From Rubripirellula lacrimiformis (GTDB lineage Bacteria > Planctomycetota > Planctomycetia > Pirellulales > Pirellulaceae): DNA of 64,000 nt. The notes beneath the pieces are model-generated. The model searched no databases, had not been told where the DNA came from, and saw only the letters and a list, made by a program, of their open reading frames with translations. Position numbers and translations under genes: made by a program. The stretch lies in NCBI RefSeq assembly GCF_007741535.1, contig NZ_CP036525.1:6882001-6946000 (forward strand), given 5' to 3'. Positions 9,617-18,753 of this stretch are shown piece by piece (positions within the stretch are counted from its first letter, which is position 1; each line of letters opens with the position of its first letter).

Positions 9617-9778
9617 TTCATCAAAAGGGTTGGTTCCCCACCGCATGTGCATCCTTGATGCGGGGATAACCAAGATCCGGATTCAAAGCGATGGCAAGCA
9701 CCGGCTTTGTTGTGAACTGCCTTGTGTGGTCGCGATGAACAATCCGTTCATCAATCGAACACGGGTGCGGTTAGTTTC

Positions 9779-9982
9779 CTAACCTTCGATCAAACGCACG
9801 TTTTCAGCGCGAGGGCCCTTCGGGCCTTGTCCGACGCTATATTCAACCTTTTGGCCTTCGCGTAGGTCGTCGTAAGCGACGCCCTCAAGCGAAGAGCTGT
9901 GGAAAAACATATCCGTGCCGGATTCGTTCTCGATGAATCCGAAACCTTTGTCGGTGATACGTTTGATTTTGCCTTCTGCCAT
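9779..9982 (-). CDS. cold-shock domain protein (CspA family)
   Basis: A 67-residue single cold-shock domain protein that binds single-stranded RNA/DNA and melts RNA structure. RNP-1 is KGFGFI (residues 12-17) and RNP-2 is DMFFHSS (24-30); the GQGPKGPRAENVRLI ending is typical of the family. The ATG at 9982 follows GGAAGTAGAGAG, a good ribosome-binding site; the frame extends upstream to 10066 but that part is not family-like. Downstream there is a long structured 3' region with a terminator at 9577-9616. It sits near an RhlE-type helicase gene, a pairing that suits RNA remodelling in the cold. Confidence 0.95.
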   Translation of the reverse strand: MAEGKIKRITDKGFGFIENESGTDMFFHSSSLEGVAYDDLREGQKVEYSVGQGPKGPRAENVRLIEG

Positions 9983-10166
9983 CTCTCTACTTCCAATACT
10001 CTTCAAAACAGTTGCACAGTCAACGCCGAAAGAAACGTTCGCACGACATCGATTGCACAGGGTCAACGGTTATCAGCGGGATCGGCTTGTGATATTCGCT
10101 TGAATACCAGGGCCGCTTTTACACCCACTTAAAATATATTTGTCTGACTGCCGTAACAGCAGTCTA

Positions 10167-10376
10167 TCAGATTTGTTGCTCGTCAGGGACATCCATCGCA
10201 CTATCTTCGCTCGCATTTTCGTCTTCGGATGAATCGTCCAATGCGTCAGTCGATAGATTGGTCCCGTTTTCTTGGGCCAATTTCCGCTCAGCCCGTCGGG
10301 CTAGCTTATCCTGGGCCTTGAACTTCTTTTCCATCTCGCGTTGGCGTTTTGCGAACGTGTTTTGATTCTTTGCGAT
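10167..10376 (-). CDS. small basic/acidic protein with probable ATC start codon
   Basis: A 69-residue protein reading (M)AKNQNTFAKRQREMEKK at its start, then Lys/Arg/Ala-rich helix (probable coiled coil) to about residue 35 and a strongly acidic Ser/Asp/Glu tail. The conserved-looking Ala-Lys-Asn start is preceded not by ATG but by ATC at 10374-10376, with a perfect GGAGAG ribosome-binding site five bases upstream. The frame opens further up at TTG 10409 (80 residues), but nothing like a ribosome-binding site precedes it. ATC is an accepted rare bacterial initiator. I cannot assign a function; similar short Lys-rich 'KSQ/KNQ-TF-KR' proteins occur in other bacteria as uncharacterised proteins. 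Confidence 0.65.
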   Translation of the reverse strand: MAKNQNTFAKRQREMEKKFKAQDKLARRAERKLAQENGTNLSTDALDDSSEDENASEDSAMDVPDEQQI

Positions 10377-10492
10377 GGGTTCTCTCCGTCGGTGTAAAGC
10401 TAATTCCAATTGGCGGCGTCTGGGCGGCCAAAATTATTCTATCCAGGTCGTCCCGACGTTGTCGGTCGGGAAAACACATCTAATTTCGGTTT

Positions 10493-11929
10493 CTAGCCCT
10501 GTTGGGGGCGTGGCTTTCGGCCGGAACCTTTGGGGCGAGGAGCGCGTGTTGCCGTGGCGACCGCTTCCCCGTCCATGATTCCGACACCAAAGCCGGCTTT
10601 TCGTTTTTGGCTGCGACGTGGCTTGGCGGCCACCGCGGTTCCCGCTCCGCCCGTCGCTGCGACGGGGTTGCCGGACATTTTAGGACCGCTGGATTTACCG
10701 GCCGGCCGAGCTGATCGGTTCCGACTGCGTGGGCCACCACGAGGCTTCGATGGACGACCACCGCTTCCACGAACCTCATCACGAGATCCACCTGGCGTCG
10801 GCTTGGGTTGGTTCGGAGCTAGCGGAACTTTCTTGCCGATCAATTGCTCGATCGCTCGCAGATCATCCCGTTCGGCAGACGTGCAAAATGAAATTGCAAC
10901 GCCCGATGCTTCCGCACGACCGGTTCGTCCAATCCGGTGCACATAGCTTTCCGGTTCGGTTGGCAGGTCATAGTTGATCACGTGGGTGACACCATCGATG
11001 TCGATACCGCGAGCGGCAACGTCGGTGGCGACCAAGACGTGAATCTTGTTCTTACGAAATGCGTCCAGCGTCCGCTGACGTGCATTTTGCGATTTATTGC
11101 CGTGGATAGCGGCCGAGGAGATCCCGGCTTTTTCCAATTTGTCGGCAACCGTGTTGGCACCGCGTTTGGTGCGTGTGAACACGATCACTCGTTCGGCGTC
11201 ATCCGCACGGACCAAGTCTTTCAACAAAGTCTGTTTGTCGCCGCGTTCGCAGAAAACGACCTGTTGATCAATCAACTGTGCAGTCGACTTCTTCGGCTTG
11301 ACGGTCACGGTCACCGGATTCAGCAGCAATCGCTGTGAAAGATCAACGATCTTCGGTGGCATCGTTGCCGAGAAGAACAGAGACTGACGGTCTTCGGGAA
11401 GTTCCTGAATGATCCGCTTCAGATCAGGCAAGAAACCCATGTCCAACATGCGGTCGGCTTCGTCCAAGACAAAGACGTCCAGTCGGCTTAGATTGATGTG
11501 GCCCTGATTCATCAGGTCCAACAAGCGACCCGGGGTAGCAACCAGGACGTGAACGCCACGCTGCATCGCTCGGATTTGATTGTTCTGATTCACTCCGCCG
11601 TAGACCAAAGCGGTCTTCACACGAAGGTGTTTGCCATAGGTCGCAAAGCTTTCGCCGATTTGGATCGCCAACTCGCGGGTCGGTGCCAAAATCAAGGCGG
11701 CGGGCTGGTTGGGAACCGGCTTGCGGTTCTGTTTGCCAAGCCGGTTCAGGATCGGGAGTGCGAATGCGGCCGTTTTTCCGGTGCCTGTTTGGGCACATCC
11801 AAGGACGTCGCAACCAGTGATGGCGGCGGGGATCGTTTGCGCTTGGATCGGTGTAGGGGTAACGTAATTTTCGTCGGCCAGCGCTCGTTTGATGGGAGCG
11901 ATCAGGTCGATTTCTTCAAAATGGTTCAA
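10493..11929 (-). CDS. rhlE: DEAD-box ATP-dependent RNA helicase, RhlE type
   Basis: A 478-residue helicase that unwinds RNA duplexes with ATP. It starts with a Q-motif region (FEEIDL...YVTPTPIQAQTIP) and shows motif I AQTGTGKT, Ia PTRELAIQI, Ib TPGRLLDL, II VLDEADRMLDMGF, III SAT, then C-terminal motifs IV IVFTRTK, V VATDVAARGIDI and VI YVHRIGRTGRA. The last ~100 residues are Arg/Gly/Pro-rich and disordered, as in many RhlE proteins, and bind RNA non-specifically. The start is TTG at 11929 with AGGA eight bases upstream. Two neighbours downstream on the strand are the small Lys-rich protein and the cold-shock protein. The symbol reflects the closest recognised subfamily. Confidence 0.93.
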   Translation of the reverse strand: MNHFEEIDLIAPIKRALADENYVTPTPIQAQTIPAAITGCDVLGCAQTGTGKTAAFALPILNRLGKQNRKPVPNQPAALILAPTRELAIQIGESFATYGKHLRVKTALVYGGVNQNNQIRAMQRGVHVLVATPGRLLDLMNQGHINLSRLDVFVLDEADRMLDMGFLPDLKRIIQELPEDRQSLFFSATMPPKIVDLSQRLLLNPVTVTVKPKKSTAQLIDQQVVFCERGDKQTLLKDLVRADDAERVIVFTRTKRGANTVADKLEKAGISSAAIHGNKSQNARQRTLDAFRKNKIHVLVATDVAARGIDIDGVTHVINYDLPTEPESYVHRIGRTGRAEASGVAISFCTSAERDDLRAIEQLIGKKVPLAPNQPKPTPGGSRDEVRGSGGRPSKPRGGPRSRNRSARPAGKSSGPKMSGNPVAATGGAGTAVAAKPRRSQKRKAGFGVGIMDGEAVATATRAPRPKGSGRKPRPQQG

Positions 11930-12876
11930 AAGGTAATTCCTAGAAGCAAAATTCTTGGGACACCTGGCGCATCGGTTTGATCGTGAGCGGCAATCCTGAA
12001 CGGCAAAAGCCCAGGGGGCGATGCGTTCGATTGGGCTGCGGCTCGATTAGCCTTCGGCTGCGCTGATGTCGGATCGTTAGTGGGTTGCTGCGGTGCGATG
12101 ACTGTTTGGAATGCGAATGAACATGGCGGCAATTCTGGCCGAACTTGATGAACTTCACACGAAAACAGCGTACATATACCGCACGTCGGGTTAACTCTGG
12201 ACAAACAAGAAAGTCGCAGAATCCATTACGTCACTTGAGGGACGTCAGGCAGCTTTCCAGAGCGGTTAACACAACCGATAGTTGGCAGCATGTGGGTGTG
12301 ACGAGATGCCAACACCGTATGAATCAGGCCTTGAGAGGATCCAACTCGTTAGAGAGCCTGACTCGGTCGGAAAGCGTCATTGGCATTCCAAAGACGCTAC
12401 TCGCTTATTTCCGACTGATTGTGCCGCTGGAGAAATCATCTCGTTGCGACACAGATGAAACATACAAGGTGGACCGAAAAAAGCCAAGGGCAAAACTCAC
12501 CATTCGCTCGTTCTAGCCCGACCGGCGGACATGATCTGCCGATTGACCGGCCTCGCAGGGCATGAAAACGCCGCAAAAACGGTGCCCATAGGTCCCAAAA
12601 CGCAAAAACGGCCGTTGTTTTGCGAATCGAACCGGCATCACGGATTCCAGCGGCGAATCCACAAGACACTTGGGGCAGTGCCGCCATCGGAGGTCCCATT
12701 CGGACGCTCTATCCATGCATCGCGGCGATGCCGCCCCCGCAATCAACCGCATTGATTGCTCGCTGCCCGTTCGCCCGCCGGAATCGGCAAGCGAAACCTG
12801 ACATCCACACTGGCATACCGCGACCAGCCGAAACCGTTGACCGGCCTGGCTGGACGAATCCAGCGTGATCGGACGA
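11930..12876. other. 947-bp region without a supported gene (rplK/rhlE gap)
   Basis: This stretch lies downstream of rplK and upstream of the helicase, both on the minus strand. I see no protein with recognisable composition: the longest plus-strand frame (12145-12516) lacks a ribosome-binding site and looks random. In most bacteria rplA would be found here. The gap should hold the helicase promoter; no clear intrinsic terminator for rplK was seen. Confidence 0.45.
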
Positions 12877-13302
12877 TCAACCTTCGACGTCGATGCCCAT
12901 GCTGCGGGCGGTGCCTTCGATCATCAACACAGCGTGGTCGATGTCGCGAGCGTTCAGGTCGGCCATTTTCTTTTCGGCGATATCCACGCACTGGGCGCGG
13001 GTTACCTTGGCAACTTTGTCCTTGTTCGGGACGCCACTGCCTTTGGCGATTCCAGCGGCCTGCTTCAACAGCGATGCTGCGGGCGGGCTTTTGGTGATGA
13101 ATTCAAAACTACGGTCGTTGTAGACAGTCACGATCACAGGGATCGGGGTGCCGTTGTATTCCTTCGTCTTGTCGTTGAAGGCCTGGACGAACTGTCCCAG
13201 GTTCACGCCGAACTTACCCAGCGATGTACCGACAGGAGGAGCCGGGGTGGCTTGACCGCCAGGAACTTGGAACTTTGCGACGCCGGTGACTTGCTTTGCC
13301 AT
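12877..13302 (-). CDS. rplK: 50S ribosomal protein L11
   Basis: A 141-residue L11, the normal length, forming the GTPase-associated centre with 23S rRNA. The N-terminal domain is visible as [17 protein letters not shown], with the PxxPxxG flexible region, and the C-terminal RNA-binding domain ends [12 protein letters not shown] with the conserved TARSMGI. It is the last gene of the tRNA-tuf-secE-nusG run. The expected next gene, rplA, is missing from the window, and a gap of almost 1 kb follows. Confidence 0.98.
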   Translation of the reverse strand: MAKQVTGVAKFQVPGGQATPAPPVGTSLGKFGVNLGQFVQAFNDKTKEYNGTPIPVIVTVYNDRSFEFITKSPPAASLLKQAAGIAKGSGVPNKDKVAKVTRAQCVDIAEKKMADLNARDIDHAVLMIEGTARSMGIDVEG

Positions 13303-13422
13303 AAGGAATAGGTGTTAGGTTTAGGGGTGAGGTATTAGGAAAAAGGATCATCGGGAGCGTTGTTTCAGACCGGGCCCACGCCTTGGCATGGATCCCTGGA
13401 TCGCAACAAGTAATCCCTATCC

Positions 13423-14169
13423 CTACAGTGGTTCGACCTGCCAGTGGTCCAGTTCCATCGGGACACTGCGTCCAAAAATGTTGATGATCACCGTGATTCG
13501 ACCATTGGCTTCGTCGACCGTGTCGACATCGCCCTCTTGGTTCTCGAAGTTGCCTTCCTTGACGCGAACTCGATCGCCGACCTTGAACGGAATCCCGATC
13601 TTGATCGGTGCTTCTTCTTCGTCTTCGCCGACTTCTGGCTTGTTGATGAATCGTTCGATATCGCTTGGTTCCATCGGCATCGGCTTCCCGGCGGCGCCGG
13701 TAAAGTCGCTGATCCCGCCGGTTTCCCGAACCAGGAACCAAGTATCGTCGTTGATACGCATGTTGACCATGATGTAGCCGGGCAACAATTTGCGTTTGCT
13801 AACGCGGCGTTTGCCATCGCGATTGAACGTCGCAACGTCTTCGCTGGGCACCACGATCTCGCCAAAGTGTTCCGCCATGCCTTCCATCTTGACTCGCTTT
13901 CGCAGCGCATCAGCAATGGAATCTTCGCGGTTGAAGGCGACTTTCAAGATGTACCAATCCATCTTCGCTTCCACTTCCGTGTCCACCTTCGGCTTCGCAG
14001 CCGGGTCGACAGGGGCGGGAGGCGGAGGCGCCGGCGCACTGGCCGTCGCTTCCTCCGAATCACCTTCGGAAACATCGCTGGATTCAATCACCAACGATTC
14101 ATCAGGCTCGGGGAACTGGGGATCTTCAGAAGGATCGACTTGGTTCACGTTTTCACCGCTTGCGGGCAT
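13423..14169 (-). CDS. nusG: transcription termination/antitermination factor NusG
   Basis: A 248-residue NusG, longer than the ~180 of E. coli because of an acidic, Pro/Ala-rich N-terminal extension of about 70 residues (PAPPPPAPVDP). The NGN domain begins DWYILKVAFNRED and includes KRKLLPGYIMVNM; the C-terminal KOW domain is FKVGDRVRVKEGNFENQEG. There is an insert between them (about FTGAAGKPMPMEPSDIERF to EEEAPIKIG). It binds RNA polymerase and couples to Rho or ribosomal protein S10. It lies between secE and rplK, the classic order; 120 bases separate it from rplK. Confidence 0.96.
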   Translation of the reverse strand: MPASGENVNQVDPSEDPQFPEPDESLVIESSDVSEGDSEEATASAPAPPPPAPVDPAAKPKVDTEVEAKMDWYILKVAFNREDSIADALRKRVKMEGMAEHFGEIVVPSEDVATFNRDGKRRVSKRKLLPGYIMVNMRINDDTWFLVRETGGISDFTGAAGKPMPMEPSDIERFINKPEVGEDEEEAPIKIGIPFKVGDRVRVKEGNFENQEGDVDTVDEANGRITVIINIFGRSVPMELDHWQVEPL

Positions 14170-14315
14170 TGGAATCTGTGAGGGATTGAGCGAGTTGGCG
14201 AAAACGGGGCGAGCACCGCCTGGAACCAGGTTCGCTCGAAGGCAAAGTTGCGAAAAACAGTTTAGTCAGTTCGCCATTTCGTCGAATCGCTATCGCGGGG
14301 AATCGCTGGCGATGA

Positions 14316-14759
14316 CTAAGTGGTGACACCCAGGAAATCGAAAATCGCCTGCCACAGGACGTCAAACAAGAACAATGCGATCGCCAAGATAAAGATCGTC
14401 AGAATCACGACAACCGATGCTCGGATCAACTCGTCCTTGCTAGGCCAGGTGACCTTGTTCATTTCCGCTTCGACTGCGATCAAAAAGTCAGCAAATCGAG
14501 GCCAGTTGACGACCCGGTAACCGAACCAAAGACCAGCTGCCAGGACTGCCGATGGGATCCCCGGGATCAGATACGAACCGGACTCGATACCGCCTCGCAG
14601 CGACCCGTACAGCGACCAACACCCCAGAGCCGCTACCACCCAAATCGCCAACGCCGTCAATTGACGAACGATGCGGCCTTGGTTGGGCTTGTAAACGGTA
14701 TTCTTGAACAGTTCGCTCGTCAGGGGAACGCTGTTGGCTGATGCAATGTCTCGTGACAC
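14316..14759 (-). CDS. secE: preprotein translocase subunit SecE
   Basis: A 147-residue SecE, the small integral subunit of the SecYEG channel. The conserved SecE signature is EMNKVTWPSKDELIRASVVVI, followed by a long hydrophobic helix. Two additional hydrophobic segments precede it (LTALAIWVVAALGCWSL and PSAVLAAGLWFGYRVV), giving a three-helix SecE like that of enterobacteria rather than the single-helix form. The start is GTG at 14759 with GTAGGAG eight bases upstream. It is between tRNA-Trp and nusG. Confidence 0.95.
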   Translation of the reverse strand: MSRDIASANSVPLTSELFKNTVYKPNQGRIVRQLTALAIWVVAALGCWSLYGSLRGGIESGSYLIPGIPSAVLAAGLWFGYRVVNWPRFADFLIAVEAEMNKVTWPSKDELIRASVVVILTIFILAIALFLFDVLWQAIFDFLGVTT

Positions 14760-14966
14760 CCGTCGGCTCCTACATGAGGGAATGGGCTTCTAGCTCAGCC
14801 ACTCGTCCGTGGTGACCGGTCGCTAAATTCGTATTTGCCACCATCGGTGGACTCTCAGGCGGTGATTCGTGGGCGACTGGCTTACCTTGGCGATAAACCG
14901 CGACTGCCGACGGGTCGCACCTGATTTTGTTCTTCTATTGGATCAAACGTTTCACAACATACAAAG

Positions 14967-15039
14967 CAGGGGTGGAGGGACTCGAACCCCCAGCCGCTGG
15001 TTTTGGAAACCAGAGCTCTGCCAATTGAGCTACACCCCT
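14967..15039 (-). tRNA. tRNA-Trp (anticodon CCA)
   Basis: A cloverleaf of 73 nt folds on the minus strand: acceptor AGGGGTG / CACCCCT, anticodon arm CTGGT-TTCCAAA-ACCAG with CCA, and T-arm GGGTTCGAGTCCC. The CCA end is not encoded. It sits between tuf and secE; this placement is known in several bacterial lineages. Confidence 0.97.
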
Positions 15040-15159
15040 TTCCAGGCCAGCGCCGCCGAAACGGAACACTGTCGCTGAATGACCAATGACCAACGCTCAA
15101 ACTAGCAGAAGCTTGAACGCTGGTCATCAAAGGTTGGTCATCATTCTAAACGCCGATTT

Positions 15160-15186
15160 TACTCGACGATCTTACTCGACGATCTT
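15160..15186 (-). repeat. 13-bp tandem duplication at the tuf stop
   Basis: The tuf 3' end reads AAGATCGTCGAGT twice in succession. The first copy encodes the last residues Lys-Ile-Val-Glu and runs into the stop; the second duplicates the end, giving a second in-register-like TAA beyond the first. Confidence 0.75.
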
Positions 15187-16368
15187 GGTCACAACGCCCG
15201 AACCGACGGTGCGTCCACCTTCGCGAATTGCGAAGCGAACACCGTCATCGATAGCGATTGGCTTGTGCAGTTCGACGGTCACTTTGACGTTGTCGCCAGG
15301 CATGCACATTTCAGCACCGACCAAGTTCGCGGTTCCGGTCACGTCGGTCGTGCGGAAGTAGAACTGAGGACGATAGCCGCTGAAGAACGGCGTGTGACGG
15401 CCGCCTTCGTCCTTGCTCAAGCAATAAACTTCAGCTTCGAACTTGGTGTGCGGGTTGATGCTTTTGGGCTTCGCCAAAACTTGACCGCGTTGGATATCTT
15501 CCCGCTTCACACCGCGAAGCAAGCAACCAACGTTGTCACCAGCACGGCCTTCGGTCATTTCCTTGCGGAACATTTCGACGCCGGTGCAGATGGTTTTGAC
15601 AGGTGCAGCCGACAAGCCGATGATTTCGACTTCTTCGCCGACCTTCACAACACCACGCTCGATACGACCGGTAGCAACCGTTCCACGACCTTCGATCGAG
15701 AACACGTCTTCGATCGCCATCAGGAAAGGCTTGTCGTCTTCACGAACAGGCTCAGGAATGCTGGCATCCAAAGCGTCCATCAGTTCGCCAATGCACTTGC
15801 TGGCTTCTGGGTCGCTTGGGTTGTTCAGTGCAGGCAGTGACGAACCGCGAACGACAGGCACATCGTCGCCGGGGAAGTCGTACTTGGACAGCAATTCGCG
15901 TGCTTCCAATTCGACCAATTCCAGCAACTCTTCATCGTCGACGAGGTCACACTTGTTCAAGTAAACCACGATGTAAGGCACACCAACCTGGCGAGCCAGA
16001 AGCACGTGTTCCTTGGTTTGTGGCATCGGGCCGTCAGCGGCCGACACAACCAAAATAGCACCGTCCATTTGGGCGGCACCGGTGATCATGTTCTTGATAA
16101 AGTCGGCGTGTCCGGGGCAGTCGATGTGAGCGTAGTGCCGGTTGTCCGACTCGTACTCAACGTGAGCAACGGCGATCGTAACGGTCTTCGTCGCGTCACG
16201 AACGGTACCGCCCTTGGCGATGTCCGAATAATTCTTTGCCTGAGCAAGACCTTTAGCAGCTTGCACGGCCAAGATAGCCGCGGTCGTGGTGGTTTTGCCG
16301 TGGTCAATGTGACCGATGGTCCCGACATTGACGTGGGGCTTGGTCCGATTAAAAGCTTCTTTAGCCAT
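15172..16368 (-). CDS. tuf: elongation factor Tu
   Basis: A 398-residue EF-Tu, the GTPase that delivers aminoacyl-tRNA to the ribosome. G1 is [10 protein letters not shown]3 DCPGHADF, G4 NKCD, and domain II/III blocks ([36 protein letters not shown]) are canonical. The switch I segment is unusual: where most bacterial EF-Tu have E(K)xRGITI, this one has [14 protein letters not shown], keeping only the Thr-Ile. The ATG at 16368 has AGGTGA about 11 bases upstream. The gene is flanked by tRNA-Thr upstream and tRNA-Trp downstream, the tufB arrangement. Confidence 0.98.
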   Translation of the reverse strand: MAKEAFNRTKPHVNVGTIGHIDHGKTTTTAAILAVQAAKGLAQAKNYSDIAKGGTVRDATKTVTIAVAHVEYESDNRHYAHIDCPGHADFIKNMITGAAQMDGAILVVSAADGPMPQTKEHVLLARQVGVPYIVVYLNKCDLVDDEELLELVELEARELLSKYDFPGDDVPVVRGSSLPALNNPSDPEASKCIGELMDALDASIPEPVREDDKPFLMAIEDVFSIEGRGTVATGRIERGVVKVGEEVEIIGLSAAPVKTICTGVEMFRKEMTEGRAGDNVGCLLRGVKREDIQRGQVLAKPKSINPHTKFEAEVYCLSKDEGGRHTPFFSGYRPQFYFRTTDVTGTANLVGAEMCMPGDNVKVTVELHKPIAIDDGVRFAIREGGRTVGSGVVTKIVE

Positions 16369-16764
16369 GTTTCTAATTCACCTGCACCCAGCCGTGCCAC
16401 TACTTCCAAGGATACGCCTCGAGAAGCCCGAATCCACGACGCCCGCGTTCACACCCACGGTAGCTCGCCGCAAACTCAGCCGCACCAGCCAAGCTCGTTC
16501 AACAAAGTATCAAAACGAATTCCAAACAATTTGCACCCCACCATGGGACGCGTTTGTATTTCACATTTATTTTCAGCCGGCCCCTGCGATCGACTGCGCC
16601 GGCCGGTTGCTGACCAGCAGCGACTGACCAACAGTGCGTTCGACAAGGCCTTCCTGAACTCTCGAAAGCCCGACTGAAATGGCTTGCGAATCTCTCGCTC
16701 AAGAAGCATGTTGTCGCGAAAATCACCTGATCTTGCAATCACCAGTGAATCGCGGCTCGCATTA
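16369..16764 (-). other. tRNA-to-tuf spacer
   Basis: 396 bases between tRNA-Thr(GGT) and tuf on the transcribed strand. No gene is supported. It would be part of the tRNA-tuf transcript leader, or hold an internal tuf promoter. Confidence 0.4.
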
Positions 16765-16836
<72 letters not shown>

Positions 16837-16839
16837 GAA

Positions 16840-16910
16840 AGCGGGTGAAGGGAATCGAACCCTCGTATTCAGCTTGGAAGGCTGCTGCACTACCATTGTG
16901 CTACACCCGC
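16840..16910 (-). tRNA. tRNA-Gly (anticodon TCC)
   Basis: A 71-nt cloverleaf with acceptor GCGGGTG / CACCCGC, anticodon loop CTTCCAA within GCAGC / GCTGA (the outer pair is a G-A mismatch), and T-arm GGGTTCGATTCCC. Only three bases from the next tRNA. Corresponds to glyT of the E. coli tufB operon. Confidence 0.95.
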
Positions 16911-17033
16911 GATAAGAGAGAAGCCAGGCACTCCGAGACAAGACCCACCGGCGACACACCGTTTGCATCACACGGCCCCGTCGCGGCCACCACTGCTCTA
17001 CTTTTCCTCTCTCACTCGCTCTCACTCTCTGCA

Positions 17034-17115
17034 TGGGGGCTACAGGATTCGAACCTGTGTAGGCATAGCCAGCGGATTTACAGTCCGCCCCCTTTAACCA
17101 CTCGGGCAAACCCCC
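17034..17115 (-). tRNA. tRNA-Tyr (anticodon GTA)
   Basis: An 82-nt class II tRNA with a long variable arm: acceptor GGGGGTT / AGCCCCC, anticodon arm GCGGA-CTGTAAA-TCCGC with GTA, T-arm CAGGTTCGAATCCTG. Corresponds to tyrU of the E. coli tufB operon. Confidence 0.96.
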
Positions 17116-17291
17116 AAAAAATCTCGATCGTCTCGCTTGTGTCCTGAACAACTTCGGCCCAGGACCCTCTCTGCTAAAATCTTACCGTCTTGTTCCCCGC
17201 AGCCAACCAGCCTGCAGCGGCCAATTGCCACTTCCGCTGATTCGCCACTGATGGGCATCGTTTTCCGTCGGTGCACCCATGGCTCTTGAAG

Positions 17292-17364
17292 AGCCAGCGG
17301 AGGGATTCGAACCCGCGACCGGCTGATTACAAATCAGCTGCTCTACCAACTGAGCTACGCTGGC
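17292..17364 (-). tRNA. tRNA-Thr (anticodon TGT)
   Basis: A 73-nt cloverleaf: acceptor GCCAGCG / CGCTGGC, anticodon arm GCTGA-TTTGTAA-TCAGC with TGT, and T-arm GCGGGTTCGAATCCC.. with one mismatch in the stem. First gene of the tRNA-tuf-secE-nusG-rplK run; equivalent to thrU of the E. coli tufB operon. Confidence 0.96.
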
Positions 17365-17762
17365 CATTGTGTGGGAAATCGTTCGCCGAAAGCACTTCGA
17401 GGTCAGCTTGATGACAGGTCACCTGCGCCGACGGCTCCATCCGTGCGTCCGGGGGAACGAACCCATTGGGGCCCGACCGGAAGGGCAGAGTGTACCGATC
17501 CGACCAAATCGGGCAAGACGGAATTGGCCTGTTTCGCCACCAAAGTGCCAGGAAATTAACTTTCACAGCAAAAACCTCGCTCTCCAGCGCTCCGAATCGA
17601 CCGATTCGACTCGCAGAACCCCCATTTGCCTCACGCGAACTACGACGCAAAGCCCACCCGAAAGGTTCAGCCGCCCGGCGGTCGCGCCCCCAATCCCATC
17701 GACGAGCGAACAGCTGCGAACCCCACCCGCGACAGGGACGGCGGCTTCCACCGCAGGGAAAC
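17365..17762. other. region upstream of the tRNA-tuf cluster
   Basis: 398 bases between the kinase stop and the first tRNA, with no supported gene. It carries the candidate promoter at 17489-17516. Confidence 0.45.
17489..17516 (-). promoter_or_regulatory. candidate sigma-70-type promoter of the tRNA-tuf operon
   Basis: On the minus strand TTGCCC (17516-17511), a 16-base spacer and TACACT (17494-17489), then a GC-rich stretch typical of stable-RNA promoters. The first tRNA starts about 120 bases downstream. Identified by eye only. Confidence 0.3.
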
Positions 17763-18740
17763 TTAGGTCAGGTCGCGCAGATCCGAGATCAGTTCACGCA
17801 TCACCTGATACCGATCTCCCGGCCGCTTTTCCAAGCATCGCATCACAATTTTGTCCACTCCCGCCGGCATCTCTCGATCGGGAGACCGCTCCGATGGCGG
17901 AGCGACTTCACGACTGCAAATGTTCTCGAACGTCTCGTCGATCGTGGCCCCCCGAAAAGGCTCTCGCAACGCCAACATCTCGTACAGACAGACCCCCACG
18001 CTGAACACATCCGTCCGCTCGTCGATCCCACGATTGCCGTCGACCTGCTCGGGCGACATGTAAAGCGGAGTCCCCGGACGCTGCCCACCGCCGGTCAGCG
18101 TGCTGGTGCGAGCCTCTTGCTCGTCCAGGGTCGATTGCGGAGGACGCAGCACGCTTTGGCGGATCGGCACGTTGTCGTCCGCATGCCCCCAAACCTTGGC
18201 CACGCCCCAGTCCAACAGGATCACTTCGCCAAAGTTCCCCACCCAGATATTCTCGGGCTTCACGTCCCGGTGGATCACGCCACGCGAATGCGAATAAGCC
18301 AGCGCCTGGCAGGCGCCCACGATGATTTCGATACGCCGATCGGCCGGATAGGCGTCGATGGTCTGCTGATCGCCGCGCGCGATCCGCTTCAGGATTTCGA
18401 ACAGATTTTCGCCCGAAATCCGCTTCATCACAAAGAAGATCCCGGCATCCTCGTCGTCGCCGATGTCGTAGACCGGAACCGTGTTGGGATGCTGAAGCTG
18501 CGACGTGACGCGAGCCTCACGCAGCAAACGACGCCGCTCGTTGCGATCTCGCTTGGTCTCTGGCAACAACGACTTGATCGCGACGGTCCGCCCGGTCACC
18601 GGATCAAAGCAAGATTGCAGCAGCCCGCTGCCGCCGCGAGCCATCTCCCGAAACCGGGTATACCGCTTCAGTCCCGGCGGCAGGTTTTGGGGCAGGTCCG
18701 GGTCGGTGCCCGACAACAGAATGGTTGGTTCGGTAGTCAT
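17763..18740 (-). CDS. Ser/Thr protein kinase (Hanks type), soluble
   Basis: A 325-residue protein that is almost entirely kinase domain, with no membrane segment or sensor domain. Visible elements: glycine loop ARGGSGLL (34-41), VAIK with Lys56, a Glu in the alpha-C region (LLREARVTSQLQHPN), catalytic HRDVKPEN (Asp159), the Mg-binding motif as DWG (177-179) instead of DFG, APE-like SPEQ in GTPLYMSPEQVDG, and DVFSVGVCLYEML. DWG is common in bacterial kinases of this group, so it is probably active. The ATG at 18740 is preferred to a TTG at 18761; there is no ribosome-binding site but a TATAAT lies six bases upstream. Targets are unknown. Confidence 0.93.
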   Translation of the reverse strand: MTTEPTILLSGTDPDLPQNLPPGLKRYTRFREMARGGSGLLQSCFDPVTGRTVAIKSLLPETKRDRNERRRLLREARVTSQLQHPNTVPVYDIGDDEDAGIFFVMKRISGENLFEILKRIARGDQQTIDAYPADRRIEIIVGACQALAYSHSRGVIHRDVKPENIWVGNFGEVILLDWGVAKVWGHADDNVPIRQSVLRPPQSTLDEQEARTSTLTGGGQRPGTPLYMSPEQVDGNRGIDERTDVFSVGVCLYEMLALREPFRGATIDETFENICSREVAPPSERSPDREMPAGVDKIVMRCLEKRPGDRYQVMRELISDLRDLT

Positions 18741-18747
18741 GGGCTGA

Positions 18748-18753
18748 TTATAT
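18748..18753 (-). promoter_or_regulatory. TATAAT -10 element immediately before the kinase start
   Basis: A perfect TATAAT followed by CAGCCC and the kinase ATG. With normal -10 to start spacing, transcription would begin at or within a base or two of the A of the ATG, implying a leaderless mRNA. A matching -35 element is not obvious. Confidence 0.4.

Noticed and set aside
12145-12516. 123-residue plus-strand frame in the rplK/rhlE gap
   Set aside because: No ribosome-binding site and random-looking sequence; rplA was sought here and is not present.
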